A DNA stretch of 64,000 bases from Tunturiibacter gelidiferens (GTDB lineage Bacteria > Acidobacteriota > Terriglobia > Terriglobales > Acidobacteriaceae). The stretch covers positions 2,666,001-2,730,000 of the forward strand of contig NZ_JACCCV010000001.1 of NCBI RefSeq assembly GCF_013410115.1, given 5' to 3'. The position numbers and the translations under genes are program-made. This document shows positions 8,557-17,357 of the stretch, piece by piece; the stretch's first letter is position 1; each line of letters opens with the position of its first letter. Below the pieces are notes generated by a model. It did not search any database and was not told the origin of the DNA. It was given only the letters and a program-made list of their open reading frames with translations.

Positions 8557-9399
8557 TCAGGAGAGGTATTCCTTGAGCCAGGGATCGTTGGAGTGGACGA
8601 GCTCTTCGGTGGTGCCGTCGAAGACGACTTTGCCTTCGTTGAGGACGAGGAATTTTGTGCTGTCGTCGATGCCGTTGTTGGGGATCTGTTCGACCTTGCC
8701 GGTCTCGGTGTTGAAGCGGCTTCTGGCGAGGAGGTAGGCGTCCTGAATGCGGTGGGTGATGACGAGGGAGGTGGTTTGGGTGACGTCGCGCTGCTTGATG
8801 ACGAGGTCGATGATGGTGGTGGAGGTGATGGGGTCGAGGCCGCCGGTGGGGGAGTCGTAGAGGATGAGGTCGGGGTTGGTGATGATGGCGCGGGCGATGG
8901 AGACGCGGCGACGCATTCCTCCGGAGAGCTCGGAGGGGAACTTTTCGATGGTGTTCTCGAGTTCTACGAAGCGGAGGGCCTCGAGAACGCGGGTGTGAGC
9001 TTCTTCTTCGGGGATGCGATCTTCATGGAGGCGGTAGGAGACGTTGTCCCCGACAGAGAGCGAGTCGAAGAGGGCTGATTCCTGGAAGACCATGCCGATG
9101 CGGCCGCGGAGCTTGAAGAGATCGGGCTCGGGCATGGTGGAGACTGGTTCGCCGAAGACATGGATGGAGCCGGTGTCGGGACAGAGGAGGCCGTTGACGA
9201 GCTTCATGAGGACGGACTTGCCGCCGCCGGCAGGGCCCAGGATGATGCGGGTTTCGCCGCGCTGGACGGTGAAGGAGACGTTTTGGAGGACCGGTTTTAC
9301 GTCGAAGATGATGGAGACGTCGTCGACGACTACGATGGGCTCCTGCGAGTCAGGCTGCTGCTGGAGGGTTGCGGAGCCGGATTGGGCGAGGTCTGCCAT
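8557..9399 (-). CDS. mlaF: MlaF-like ABC transporter ATPase
   Basis: 280 aa, the ATPase of an MCE-type lipid transporter that moves phospholipids between inner and outer membrane. Walker A is GPAGGGKS (residues 55-62), signature SELSGGMRRR (156-165), and Walker B LILYDSPTGGLDP (178-190). The residue after the Walker B aspartate is Ser183 instead of the usual catalytic Glu. It lies 19 bp downstream of the permease gene, forming an operon. No MCE-domain (MlaD) gene is next to them in the window. Gene name follows family resemblance. Confidence 0.85.
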   Translation of the reverse strand: MADLAQSGSATLQQQPDSQEPIVVVDDVSIIFDVKPVLQNVSFTVQRGETRIILGPAGGGKSVLMKLVNGLLCPDTGSIHVFGEPVSTMPEPDLFKLRGRIGMVFQESALFDSLSVGDNVSYRLHEDRIPEEEAHTRVLEALRFVELENTIEKFPSELSGGMRRRVSIARAIITNPDLILYDSPTGGLDPITSTTIIDLVIKQRDVTQTTSLVITHRIQDAYLLARSRFNTETGKVEQIPNNGIDDSTKFLVLNEGKVVFDGTTEELVHSNDPWLKEYLS

Positions 9400-9418
9400 G
9401 GGAGTGTGATTCTGCCTT

Positions 9419-10198
9419 TTACCTGCCGAAGACGCCGATCATGGCGCGGGTGACGAGGAGGTCGACGATGATGATGAAGACCGAGGAGATGACGACGGCC
9501 TGGGTGGTGGCCTTGCCGACGCCCTGGGTGCCGCCCTTGGTGTTCATACCGAAGTAGCAGCCGACGGTTGCGATGATGAAGCCGGAAAAGAGAGGCTTGG
9601 CGAGACCCTGTACGACGTCTCCGTATTGGAGAGCACGGTAGGAGTTGTGAAAATAGGATGAGCCGTTGAGTCCGAGCAGGGCGATGCTGATGAGAGCGCC
9701 TCCGGCGATGCCGCATGCGTCCGACATGATGGTGAGGAAGAAGAGCATGAAGATGGTGGCGTAGAGGCGCGGGGTGACGAGTTTTCGGACGGGGTCGGTG
9801 CCGAGGGCGCGCATGGCGTCGATCTGCTCGGTGACCTTCATAGAGCCGATCTCGGAGGCCATACCGGAGGCGTTGCGGCCGGAGACCATGAGGCCGGTGA
9901 GGACGGGGCCGAGCTCCTTGACCATGGAGAGGGCGACGAGGTTGCCGGTGAGGCTGACGGAGCCGAAGGCCTCGAGCGAGGTGGCGGACTGGAGGGCGAG
10001 GACGCAGCCAGTGAAGAAGCCGGTGAGAACGACGATGGGCATGGAGCCGACGCCGATGTAGTCCATCTGGGTGTAGATGTCGGCGAGATAGCGGGGGCGG
10101 GTGAAGAGATTGACGACGGCGCGCCAGGACAGGATGGAGTAGTCCTGGATCGAGGCAAGTCTTTGCTTGGCGAAGATCTCTGGGGAGACAAAGGGCAT
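9419..10198 (-). CDS. mlaE: MlaE-like lipid transport permease
   Basis: 259 aa, usual for the MlaE/YrbE (MCE permease) family. It has about five hydrophobic segments and the conserved core VKELGPVLTGLMVSGRNASGMASEIGSM split around the EQIDAMRALGTDP motif, which contacts the ATPase. It is the inner-membrane subunit partnering the ATPase immediately downstream. Transcription is minus, diverging from the dehydrogenase-squalene operon across a 116-bp spacer. Confidence 0.88.
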   Translation of the reverse strand: MPFVSPEIFAKQRLASIQDYSILSWRAVVNLFTRPRYLADIYTQMDYIGVGSMPIVVLTGFFTGCVLALQSATSLEAFGSVSLTGNLVALSMVKELGPVLTGLMVSGRNASGMASEIGSMKVTEQIDAMRALGTDPVRKLVTPRLYATIFMLFFLTIMSDACGIAGGALISIALLGLNGSSYFHNSYRALQYGDVVQGLAKPLFSGFIIATVGCYFGMNTKGGTQGVGKATTQAVVISSVFIIIVDLLVTRAMIGVFGR

Positions 10199-10314
10199 GT
10201 TTATGTGGCTCAGATTATCAGATGCTGAGGTTACGGGGAGGATTGCATGTTCTTGAAGGATTTGAGGGATGGCGAAATGTGCACCAATCAGGTCGGGAAT
10301 GAGAAGATAGAAGA

Positions 10315-11382
10315 GTGAAAGCTGAGATGACGGCGGCGGTGTTGTACGGCAAGGAAGATCTGCGGCTGGAACGCGTAGCGATACCGCAGGCCGGCGCGGG
10401 AGAACTGGTGGTGCGGGTGGGCGCGGCGCTGACCTGTGGGACGGATTTGAAGGTCTACAGGCGAGGCTATCATGCCAAGATGCTGAAGCCGCCGATCCCG
10501 TTCGGGCACGAGATGGCGGGTGTGGTGGAGCAGGTTGGGGCGGGGGTGAGGGCGTTCAAGGTTGGGGACCGGGTGGTGGCTTTGAACTCGGCTCCGTGCG
10601 ATGTCTGTTTTTTTTGCACGCATGGGCAGCAGAATCTGTGTGAAGACCTTTTGTTCAATAACGGGGCTTACGCGGAGTTTATGCGGATTCCGGCGCGGAT
10701 CGTCGAAAAGAATACGTTAATTGTGCCGGAGGGGGTTCCGTTGGAGTTTGCGGCGCTGACGGAGCCTCTGGCTTGTGTGGTGCGCGGGCTGGAGGAGAGC
10801 GGCGCGAAGGCCGGGGACACGATGGTGGTGATCGGGGCGGGGCCGATTGGGTTGATGTTTATGCACGCGGCAGAGATTGCGGGGTTAGAGGTGATTGCCG
10901 TGGTGAAGCGCGAGGACCAGATAGGGGCGGCGAAGCTGTTTGGCGCGCGCAAGGTGGTTCATGTGGGTGCGGTAGAGGATGTGGTTGCGGCGACGCGCGC
11001 CCTGACCCCTGCGGGAAGAGGCGCGGATATTGTGATCGAGGCGGTAGCGGTTCCGGCGACCTGGGAGTGGGCCGTGGATATGGTGAGGAAGGGCGGAGTC
11101 GTGAATTTTTTTGGGGGTCCGCCGAGCGGGACCAAGGTGAAGCTGGATACGAATCGGCTGCACTACGGGGACATTACGTTGAAGGCGAGTTTTCACCATA
11201 CGCCGGCGACCTGCAGGACGGCGTTTGAGTTGGTGACGAGTGGGCGGTTCAAGTGCGCGGAGTACATTACCGGGCGGGCGGGGCTGGAAGAGGTGCCGGC
11301 GGTCTTTGCGGGGATGATGCACCGGAATGGGAGCGCAAGGGATATCAAGACGGCGGTGTTTCCGGAAGGGGGGCCGCGGTGA
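10315..11382 (+). CDS. Zinc-dependent MDR dehydrogenase, hopanoid operon
   Basis: 355 aa medium-chain dehydrogenase/reductase of the threonine/sorbitol dehydrogenase type. Catalytic zinc ligands C41 (TCGTD) and H65-E66 (GHEMAG), structural zinc cysteines C95, C98, C101 and C109, and the Rossmann motif VIGAGPIGLMF are all present. Its TGA overlaps the GTG start of hpnC, so it is translationally coupled to squalene synthesis. It presumably oxidises or reduces an alcohol/aldehyde with NAD(P), but no such step is part of the known HpnCDE pathway. Start is GTG 10315; ATG 10327 in frame is an alternative and neither has a strong ribosome-binding site. Confidence 0.85.
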   Translation: MKAEMTAAVLYGKEDLRLERVAIPQAGAGELVVRVGAALTCGTDLKVYRRGYHAKMLKPPIPFGHEMAGVVEQVGAGVRAFKVGDRVVALNSAPCDVCFFCTHGQQNLCEDLLFNNGAYAEFMRIPARIVEKNTLIVPEGVPLEFAALTEPLACVVRGLEESGAKAGDTMVVIGAGPIGLMFMHAAEIAGLEVIAVVKREDQIGAAKLFGARKVVHVGAVEDVVAATRALTPAGRGADIVIEAVAVPATWEWAVDMVRKGGVVNFFGGPPSGTKVKLDTNRLHYGDITLKASFHHTPATCRTAFELVTSGRFKCAEYITGRAGLEEVPAVFAGMMHRNGSARDIKTAVFPEGGPR

Positions 11383-12320
11383 GCGAGATGACTGCGACAC
11401 AGCACGCGCTGCTGGGGGCTCCACCCGAGTACCTGACGCCGCTGGAGAGGCCGACGCTCGCGGAGGCGCGGGCCTGGTGCAGAGAGCTGGCGACGTCGCA
11501 CTATGAGAACTTTCATGTGGCGACATTTTTTCTTCCGGCGAAGGTGAGACCGCACTTCGAGAGTATCTACGCGTACTGCCGGGTGGCGGATGATCTCGGA
11601 GATGAGGTGGAAGATCGCGAGGTGGCGACTCGTCTGCTGAATACCTGGGGGGCGATGTTGGAGGAGTGTTACGACGCGCCGGAGCGGTCGATGCATCCTG
11701 TTTTTGTGGCGCTGCGGGAGACGATTCGCGAGTGCGATCCGCCGCGGCAGCTCTTTCTGGATCTGCTGCATGCGTTTCGAATGGATCAGAACAAGACGGA
11801 GTATGAGAGCTGGGAGGAACTGCTGGAGTACTCGCACTACTCGGCGAATCCGGTGGGAAGGCTGGTGCTTTGGGTGTGCGGCTATACGGATGAGGCACGG
11901 GCTTTGATGTCGGACAAAGTTTGCACGGCGCTGCAGCTGGCAAACTTCTGGCAGGATGTGGTGGAGGATAAGGAGCGGGGGAGGCGGTACATTCCTGCGG
12001 AGTCGATGCTGCGGTTTGGGGTGGAGGAGGGGCAGATTGAAGGGCGGGTTTTTACGCCGGAGTTTCGTGGGATGATGCAGGACCTGGTGGTGCGGACGCG
12101 GACGATGCTGCTAGAGGGTGGGGAGATCAGCCTGCACGTGGATAAAGAGCTGAAGGTGGTGCTGGATCTGTTTCGCAAGGGCGGAGAGGCGATTCTAAAT
12201 GGCATCACGAAGCAGGATTTTGACGTGCTTCGGGGAAGGCCCGTCGTGTCGAAGACGCGCAAGGTGGGTTTGCTGATCGAGGCGTTTGTTGGCAAGCTTC
12301 GTGCGGGTGTAGCCTCGTGA
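11379..12320 (+). CDS. hpnC: Hydroxysqualene synthase
   Basis: 313 aa, squalene/phytoene synthase superfamily. HpnC converts presqualene diphosphate (made by HpnD) to hydroxysqualene. Visible motifs: the first Asp-rich region YCRVADDLGDE and the second, NFWQDVVEDKERGRRY, which bind diphosphate through Mg2+. GTG 11379 is preferred because GGAAGGGGGG precedes it at good spacing and it forms a GTGA overlap with the dehydrogenase; ATG 11388 is the alternative. It is followed by hpnD and hpnE with overlapping starts. Distinguished from HpnD by operon order and by the HYENFHVATFFLP N-terminal pattern. Confidence 0.88.
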   Translation: MSEMTATQHALLGAPPEYLTPLERPTLAEARAWCRELATSHYENFHVATFFLPAKVRPHFESIYAYCRVADDLGDEVEDREVATRLLNTWGAMLEECYDAPERSMHPVFVALRETIRECDPPRQLFLDLLHAFRMDQNKTEYESWEELLEYSHYSANPVGRLVLWVCGYTDEARALMSDKVCTALQLANFWQDVVEDKERGRRYIPAESMLRFGVEEGQIEGRVFTPEFRGMMQDLVVRTRTMLLEGGEISLHVDKELKVVLDLFRKGGEAILNGITKQDFDVLRGRPVVSKTRKVGLLIEAFVGKLRAGVAS

Positions 12321-13255
12321 CGATTGTTGAGGCTTATGCCGTGTGCACGGGGATTGCGCAGCGGCAGGCGAAGAACTTTTATTACTCGTTTCGCGTGCTT
12401 CCGGAGCATAAACGGAATGCGATGTGCGCGGTGTATGCGTTCATGCGGCGGGCCGATGATATCTCCGATGAGGAGACGATGCCGGTGGTTGAGCGGCGTG
12501 TGGTGATGTCCGAGTGGCTCGAGGCATGGCGTGAGGCACGGCGGAGCGGGGTGTCCGATGACCCGGTGTTTCTGGCGCTGAATGATACGCAGAAGAGGTT
12601 TGCCATTCCGGATGCGCTGCTGGAGGACCTGGTGCGGGGCACCGCTATGGACCTCGAGGAGAGTCATGCCAATGTGATTCTTGTAACCGATACAGTTGCG
12701 GATAGAACGCAGACACTGCAGGTGTATGAGGACTTCGAGGGACTGTATCGGTACTGCTATCTGGTTGCTTCGGTGGTGGGGTTGGTTTGCATTCGGATCT
12801 TTGGATATAGCGATCCTCGAGCCGAGGAGTTGGCGGAGAAGACCGGCGTTGCGTTTCAGCTGACCAATATTTTGCGGGACGTGAGTGAGGATGCGGAGCG
12901 TGGGCGGATTTACCTTCCGCTGCAAGATTTGACCGCGGGCAGAGTTGAGGTGAAGCAACTGCTTCAAGTGGTTCGTCGAGAGTCTGAGACCAAGGTTGTG
13001 CGGAGCTTGCTTGCGCAGGAGGCTGCACGGGCAATGGTTTATTATGCTGCGGCGGAGGAGTTGCTGCCACTGATCGATAAGGATAGCCGCGCGGCGTTGT
13101 GGGTGTTGGTGACGATCTATCGCGGACTGCTTGAGCGGATTATGGCGAAGAACTACGATGTATTTTCGGAACGCATCAGTATGCCGACCTCGAAGAAGCT
13201 CTTCATTCTGGCGCAGGGGATGGGGATGGCTGTGCGCAACCGGATGGTGTCGTGA
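12317..13255 (+). CDS. hpnD: Presqualene diphosphate synthase
   Basis: 312 aa. HpnD condenses two farnesyl diphosphates to presqualene diphosphate. Motifs: NFYYSFRVLP near the N-terminus, Asp-rich RRADDISDEE, substrate-binding YCYLVASVVGL, and the second Asp-rich motif NILRDVSEDAERGRIYLP. Start GTG 12317 overlaps the hpnC stop (GTGA), and its own stop overlaps hpnE in the same way. The neighbouring hpnC and hpnE support the assignment over phytoene synthase. Confidence 0.9.
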   Translation: MTIVEAYAVCTGIAQRQAKNFYYSFRVLPEHKRNAMCAVYAFMRRADDISDEETMPVVERRVVMSEWLEAWREARRSGVSDDPVFLALNDTQKRFAIPDALLEDLVRGTAMDLEESHANVILVTDTVADRTQTLQVYEDFEGLYRYCYLVASVVGLVCIRIFGYSDPRAEELAEKTGVAFQLTNILRDVSEDAERGRIYLPLQDLTAGRVEVKQLLQVVRRESETKVVRSLLAQEAARAMVYYAAAEELLPLIDKDSRAALWVLVTIYRGLLERIMAKNYDVFSERISMPTSKKLFILAQGMGMAVRNRMVS

Positions 13256-14673
13256 GTGGCGCTGAACATAGCGATGTGATTGTCGTTGGGGCCGGGGCGG
13301 CGGGCTTGGCTGCGGCGAGTGCGTTGGTGAGGGCAGGGAAGTCTGTAACTGTTCTTGAACGTAAGCCGTATGTGGGTGGGAGAGCTTACTCGTATGAGCA
13401 TCCAGCGCTCGGGGAGGTGGTGGACTCGCAGCATGTGTTGCTGGGATGTTGCACGAACCTGATTGAGCTTTGCGAGCAGGCGGGAACTGCGAAGAAGATC
13501 CGGTGGTACGACGAGCAGACGTTTCTGGAGCCGAATGGGAACGCAAGCAGGATTGTGACGAGTGATCTGCCAGCGCCGTTTCACTTCGCGCCGAGCTTTG
13601 CGAGCATGTCGATGCTGGGATGGAAGGACAAGATTGGGATTGCGCGTGGTCTGATGGAGTTCTTTCGCGGATATCCAAATGAAGATACGGAGAGCGTCGA
13701 GCATTGGCTGAAGCGAACGAAGCAGACAGAGCTTTCGATTCGGCACTTCTGGAGTCCGATTGTGATGGCGACGCTGAATGATCGTCCGGCGCACTGCTCG
13801 ACGAGGTATGCGGGGAAGGTGTTTCATGAGCTGTTTGTGAAGTCGTCTACGGGTGGGCGGCTGGGGATCCCGACGGTTCCGCTGAGCGAGTTTTATGCGG
13901 CGGAGGCGCGGATGATCGAGGCGTACGGGGGGAGGGTGCGGCTTCGCGCGAGTGTGGAGGGGCTGGTGCAGGAGGCGGATGGACGATGGCGCGTGTATAC
14001 GGCGGATGCGGGTTATACGGCGGACGCTGTGATTCTGGCGCTCCCGTTTGAGCAGACGCAGAAGCTGCTGCCGGCGGTTCGGGTGAACGAGGAGTATGCG
14101 GGACGGTTTGAGAAGACGAAGGACGATCTCGAGTTGAAGATGGCTCGGCAGATGCACTCTTCGTTTACGTCGATTCTGCTCTGGTATGACCGTGAGATTA
14201 CCGACCTTGACCATGCCTGGCTGCTGGATACGACGATTGAGTGGTTCTTTCACAAGTCGCGGATCAGACGATATGCGAAGGAGAAGGGAAGCTATGTCGA
14301 GTTGGTGATTGCGGGGTCGAAGGCGCAGCTGAGTATGACGCGGGAGGAGATTCTTTCTTCGGCGCTGAAGGAGCTGGAGATGTTTTTTCCTGAGGTGAAG
14401 GGGGCGAAGCTGGTGAAGAGTGGGGTGTTGAAGGAGGCTCGGGCTACGTTCTCGGTGACGACGGGGCTGGATCAGTTTCGGCCGAAGCAGGAGACGGAGT
14501 GGCCGGGGCTTTTTCTTGCAGGGGATTGGACCGCGACGGAGTGGCCTTCGACGATGGAGGGTGGGGTCCGGAGCGGGCGGCTGGCGGCGGGGGCTGTGAT
14601 GGGAGATGCTACGCGATTCATGGCGGCGGAGACTCCGGCTAGTGGATTGATGCGGTGGTTGAGCCGGGAGTAA
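13252..14673 (+). CDS. hpnE: Hydroxysqualene dehydroxylase
   Basis: 473 aa FAD-dependent amine oxidase/phytoene desaturase-like protein. HpnE reduces hydroxysqualene to squalene, completing the bacterial three-enzyme route. The dinucleotide-binding motif VIVVGAGAAGLAAA is at residues 9-22, followed by the GG motif KPYVGGRAYSY; the C-terminal FAD motif is GLFLAGDWTATEWPSTMEGGVRSG, split here as LFLAGDWTATEW and STMEGGVRSG. GTG start 13252 overlaps the hpnD stop. It is the last gene of the operon; a 54-bp repeat follows at 14710. No squalene-hopene cyclase is in the window. Confidence 0.9.
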   Translation: MSGAEHSDVIVVGAGAAGLAAASALVRAGKSVTVLERKPYVGGRAYSYEHPALGEVVDSQHVLLGCCTNLIELCEQAGTAKKIRWYDEQTFLEPNGNASRIVTSDLPAPFHFAPSFASMSMLGWKDKIGIARGLMEFFRGYPNEDTESVEHWLKRTKQTELSIRHFWSPIVMATLNDRPAHCSTRYAGKVFHELFVKSSTGGRLGIPTVPLSEFYAAEARMIEAYGGRVRLRASVEGLVQEADGRWRVYTADAGYTADAVILALPFEQTQKLLPAVRVNEEYAGRFEKTKDDLELKMARQMHSSFTSILLWYDREITDLDHAWLLDTTIEWFFHKSRIRRYAKEKGSYVELVIAGSKAQLSMTREEILSSALKELEMFFPEVKGAKLVKSGVLKEARATFSVTTGLDQFRPKQETEWPGLFLAGDWTATEWPSTMEGGVRSGRLAAGAVMGDATRFMAAETPASGLMRWLSRE

Positions 14674-14709
14674 GGCAGTTCTTCTATAAGGGCGAACCCT
14701 AATGAGATG

Positions 14710-14763
14710 TCCTGCCGGACGGGCCCACTGCGCGTGGCGCGGTCACTTCGTGACTTGTGTACC
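14710..14763 (+). repeat. 54-bp convergent-gap repeat, copy 1
   Basis: Starts TCCTGCCGGACGGGCC, contains the GTCAC-TTC-GTGAC hairpin, and ends in GTACC. Lies between the ends of hpnE (plus) and the small DMT gene (minus). Two further 54-bp copies are at 31030 and 42907. Confidence 0.85.
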
Positions 14764-14844
14764 TGATCTTGGCTAGAGAGAGTTAGATGGCTCCCGTTTG
14801 TCGGAAGGGGCATACTACTTCGCACGCTTCTCATTTAAACGCTT

Positions 14845-15231
14845 TTATTTTGCAAGGAGAGCTACGCCGGCGCAGACGAAGAGTGCGGCAATCCAGCGGC
14901 GGCTGTCTACGTTCTCTTTGAGAAAGAACTTTGCTGCCGCAGCTGTGGTGATGAAGGTGAGTGAGGCCGTCGCGGGTGCGATGAGGCTGAGGTCTGCGTC
15001 GGAGAGCGCGAAGAGGAGCGAGAAGAAGCTCAGGGCCATGCAGGTAATTCCGAGGAGGAACATGCCGCTCGAGAGAACAGCTTTGATGGCGCCGAGGAGG
15101 CCGGACTTTGCGCGGATGTCGTCTAGGTCGCCGAGTTTGCGCATGCCGCCTGCGATAAGGATGTCGCCTGCGGTGGCGGTGAGGACGACGGCGGCGATGG
15201 TGGCCCAGGTGTGGAGGGTGGCGGGGTTCAT
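14845..15231 (-). CDS. Half-size DMT/EamA membrane protein, second of pair
   Basis: 128 aa with four predicted transmembrane helices (TWATIAAVVLTATAGDILIA, GMFLLGITCMALSFFSLLFA, LIAPATASLTFITTAAAAKF, WIAALFVCAGVALLA). This is the size of a half EamA/DMT unit such as ArnE/ArnF or small multidrug transporters, which work as dimers. ATG 15231 overlaps the stop of the upstream partner by four bases, so the two are probably one heterodimeric transporter or flippase. The cargo is unknown; the location between hpnE and hpnJ suggests a lipid-linked substrate (inference). Confidence 0.75.
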   Translation of the reverse strand: MNPATLHTWATIAAVVLTATAGDILIAGGMRKLGDLDDIRAKSGLLGAIKAVLSSGMFLLGITCMALSFFSLLFALSDADLSLIAPATASLTFITTAAAAKFFLKENVDSRRWIAALFVCAGVALLAK

Positions 15232-15647
15232 GTGAGGGCCTCCACTTCTGCTGCGGCGTGCTCGGTGCGTGAGGGGCCGTTGGCGACGAAGCCTACGCCG
15301 ATGACGATGAGAGCGACACCGAGCCAGCGAGAGCGTGAGACGTGCTCGTGAAGCCAGAAGCGGGAGAGGATGGTGACGATGACGTTGCCGAAGGCGGTGG
15401 CGGGGAGGACGAAGGTGATGTCGGCCCAGCTGAGAGCGGTCATGTAACAGGCCATGAAGCCGAGCAGGACGAGGATGCCGGAGATGATCCAGGGACTTTT
15501 GAGGGCCAGGAGGAGCGCGCCGAGGTGGTGAAGCGAGACTGGGCCGAGCTGCTTCATGCCGATGCCGAGGAGGGCGTCGCCGATGGAGGCGCCCAGCATG
15601 ACCGCGATGAGAACGAGCCAGCGGCGGGGGGTGAGGGTGTGCTGCAT
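15228..15647 (-). CDS. Half-size DMT/EamA membrane protein, first of pair
   Basis: 139 aa from ATG 15647, with four hydrophobic segments (WLVLIAVMLGASIGDALLGI, IISGILVLLGFMACYMTAL, TFVLPATAFGNVIVTIL, WLGVALIVIGVGFVA). It is paralogous to the following gene and overlaps it by ATGA. A longer reading from ATG 15698 is possible, but that codon lies inside the hairpin downstream of hpnJ, so the shorter form is preferred. Function as for its partner: a two-subunit small DMT exporter or flippase. Confidence 0.7.
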   Translation of the reverse strand: MQHTLTPRRWLVLIAVMLGASIGDALLGIGMKQLGPVSLHHLGALLLALKSPWIISGILVLLGFMACYMTALSWADITFVLPATAFGNVIVTILSRFWLHEHVSRSRWLGVALIVIGVGFVANGPSRTEHAAAEVEALT

Positions 15648-15687
15648 TTCGTGATCGATCCGTTCGAGTGGTGACAGCGAAGAGAAA

Positions 15688-15719
15688 GCGGCCAGCATTT
15701 GTATGCTGACCGCCTTTTT
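15688..15719. terminator. Bidirectional hairpin terminator after hpnJ
   Basis: An 11-bp stem with one mismatch, GCGGCCAGCAT and ATGCTGACCGC, with a short loop. On the plus strand it is followed by CTTTTTA; on the minus strand, downstream of hpnJ, by TTTCTCTT. It would attenuate transcription from hpnJ into the DMT pair. Confidence 0.65.
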
Positions 15720-15741
15720 AGATGCTGCGAAGACAGGATAG

Positions 15742-17229
15742 TTACGCGTTCATGCTGACGGATTCCTGCGCCTTGGCGGCGTTGGCTTCCTTGACGGCGC
15801 GGACGGCCTTATTGCGCTTGGAACGGAGTTCCATGAATGACTTGGCTTCGGTGTAGAGACGGGGCACATCGCGGTTGACGATGGCCTGCCAGACGACGCG
15901 GAAGGCGGCCTTGGGGCGGAAGTAGTACTCGTCGTAGAACTTGTGCACCATCTCCATGACGTATTCGACGGGAAGGCCGGGGTACTCGATGTGCGCCATC
16001 TGGTGGCCGCCGTCGTCGCTCATCGCCTCGTTGGTGATGAAGCCGTTGTCCTTGGCGTAGTCGAAGAACTCGGTGCCGGGGAAGGCGTGGGCGATGGAGA
16101 CCTGGATGGTCTCGCAGTCGAGCTGCTTGGCGAAGTCGATGGTGTTGCGGATCGACTCGCGAGTCTCGCCGGGAAGGCCGAGGATGAAGTCCCCGTGGAC
16201 GACAAGGCCGAGCTTGTGGCAGTCGCGCTGGAAGTCGAGCGCGCGCTGGACGGTGGCACCCTTCTTGATGTTCTTGAGGATCTGGGGGTCACCGGACTCG
16301 TAGCCGACGATGAGGAGACGGCAACCGGCTTCCTTCATGGCTTTGAGTGTGTCGTAGTCGGTAGTGACGCGCGAGGTGCAGGACCAAGTGAGGCCGAGGG
16401 GCTTCAGCTTTTCGCAGAGCTCGATGGTGCGGACTTTCTGGATGTTGAAGGTGTCGTCGTCGAAGAAGAACTCTTTGACGTGGGGGAAGAGCTCTTTGGC
16501 CTGCTTCATCTCGGCCGCTACGTCGTCGGTGGAGCGCTTGCGCCAGGCGTGGCCGGAGAGGGTCTGGGGCCAGAGGCAGAAGGTGCACTGGGCGGGGCAG
16601 CCACGGGTGGAGTAGAGCGCGACGTAAGGGTGGAGGAGGAAGGGGACGTTGTACTTGGTGACGTCGAGATCGCGGTGGTAGATCTCGGTGGCCCAGGGCA
16701 TCTCGTCGAGTTCCTCTGGGGTGACCTGAGGGCGGTCTGGGTTGTGGAGGATCTTGCCGGTGGCCTTGTCCTTGTAGCTGATGCCGAGGATCTCGTTGAG
16801 CGGCTTGCCGTTGGCGTACTCGACGACGGAGAAGTCGAACTCGCGGCGGCAGATGAAGTCGATGGCTGGGCACTCGTTCAGGGCCTTGTCGGGGGAGGTG
16901 GTCACCGGGGGGCCAACGAAGGAGATCTTGATGCTGGGGTAGGTCTGCTTGATGACCTCGGCCATCTTCTGGTCGCCGTCCCATCCCATGGTGCTGGTGA
17001 AGAGAACCAGGAACTCATAGTCCTTGAGGATCTCGACGACTTCCTGCCACTTGATGTGGTGAGGTGGAGCATCGAGGAGACGGGAGCCTTCCAGCATGCC
17101 TGCCGGGTAGGTGAGCCAGACCGGATACCAGTAGGACTCGATCTCGCGGGTTGCGGGCCAGCGGGAGCTGGCGCCACCGTCAAACTTTTCGAAGGAGGGC
17201 GGGTTCAGGAACAGGGTCTTAAGAGGCAT
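15742..17229 (-). CDS. hpnJ: Hopanoid biosynthesis radical SAM protein HpnJ
   Basis: 495 aa B12-binding-type radical SAM protein. The [4Fe-4S]/SAM motif CPAQCTFC is at residues 211-218, following a cobalamin-domain-like N-terminus (LFLNPPSFEKFDGG opening, LFTSTMGWDGD). The long conserved C-terminus with HAFPGTEFFDYAKDNGFI and PKAAFRVVWQ is typical of HpnJ. In studied bacteria HpnJ is needed for the cyclitol-ether head group of bacteriohopanepolyols. It is transcribed away from the plus-strand hpnCDE cluster. Its presence implies extended hopanoids, although shc, hpnH, hpnG and hpnI lie outside this window. Confidence 0.88.
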   Translation of the reverse strand: MPLKTLFLNPPSFEKFDGGASSRWPATREIESYWYPVWLTYPAGMLEGSRLLDAPPHHIKWQEVVEILKDYEFLVLFTSTMGWDGDQKMAEVIKQTYPSIKISFVGPPVTTSPDKALNECPAIDFICRREFDFSVVEYANGKPLNEILGISYKDKATGKILHNPDRPQVTPEELDEMPWATEIYHRDLDVTKYNVPFLLHPYVALYSTRGCPAQCTFCLWPQTLSGHAWRKRSTDDVAAEMKQAKELFPHVKEFFFDDDTFNIQKVRTIELCEKLKPLGLTWSCTSRVTTDYDTLKAMKEAGCRLLIVGYESGDPQILKNIKKGATVQRALDFQRDCHKLGLVVHGDFILGLPGETRESIRNTIDFAKQLDCETIQVSIAHAFPGTEFFDYAKDNGFITNEAMSDDGGHQMAHIEYPGLPVEYVMEMVHKFYDEYYFRPKAAFRVVWQAIVNRDVPRLYTEAKSFMELRSKRNKAVRAVKEANAAKAQESVSMNA

Positions 17230-17357
17230 AATGATATCTCGATTTTACCATTCAGTTAAGGGCTTGAGGGGCTTTTCTGACGTTTCCTGCAGGTATCTAC
17301 GCCGATGCTTTGGTCGGCCAGACGATTCATTTCAAAAAAGATATTCGCGAATTTAGC

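Noticed and set aside
11253..11378. Extended start for hpnC
   Set aside because: The extra 42 codons overlap the dehydrogenase gene, are Gly-rich and lack family similarity; GTG 11379 has a good ribosome-binding site.
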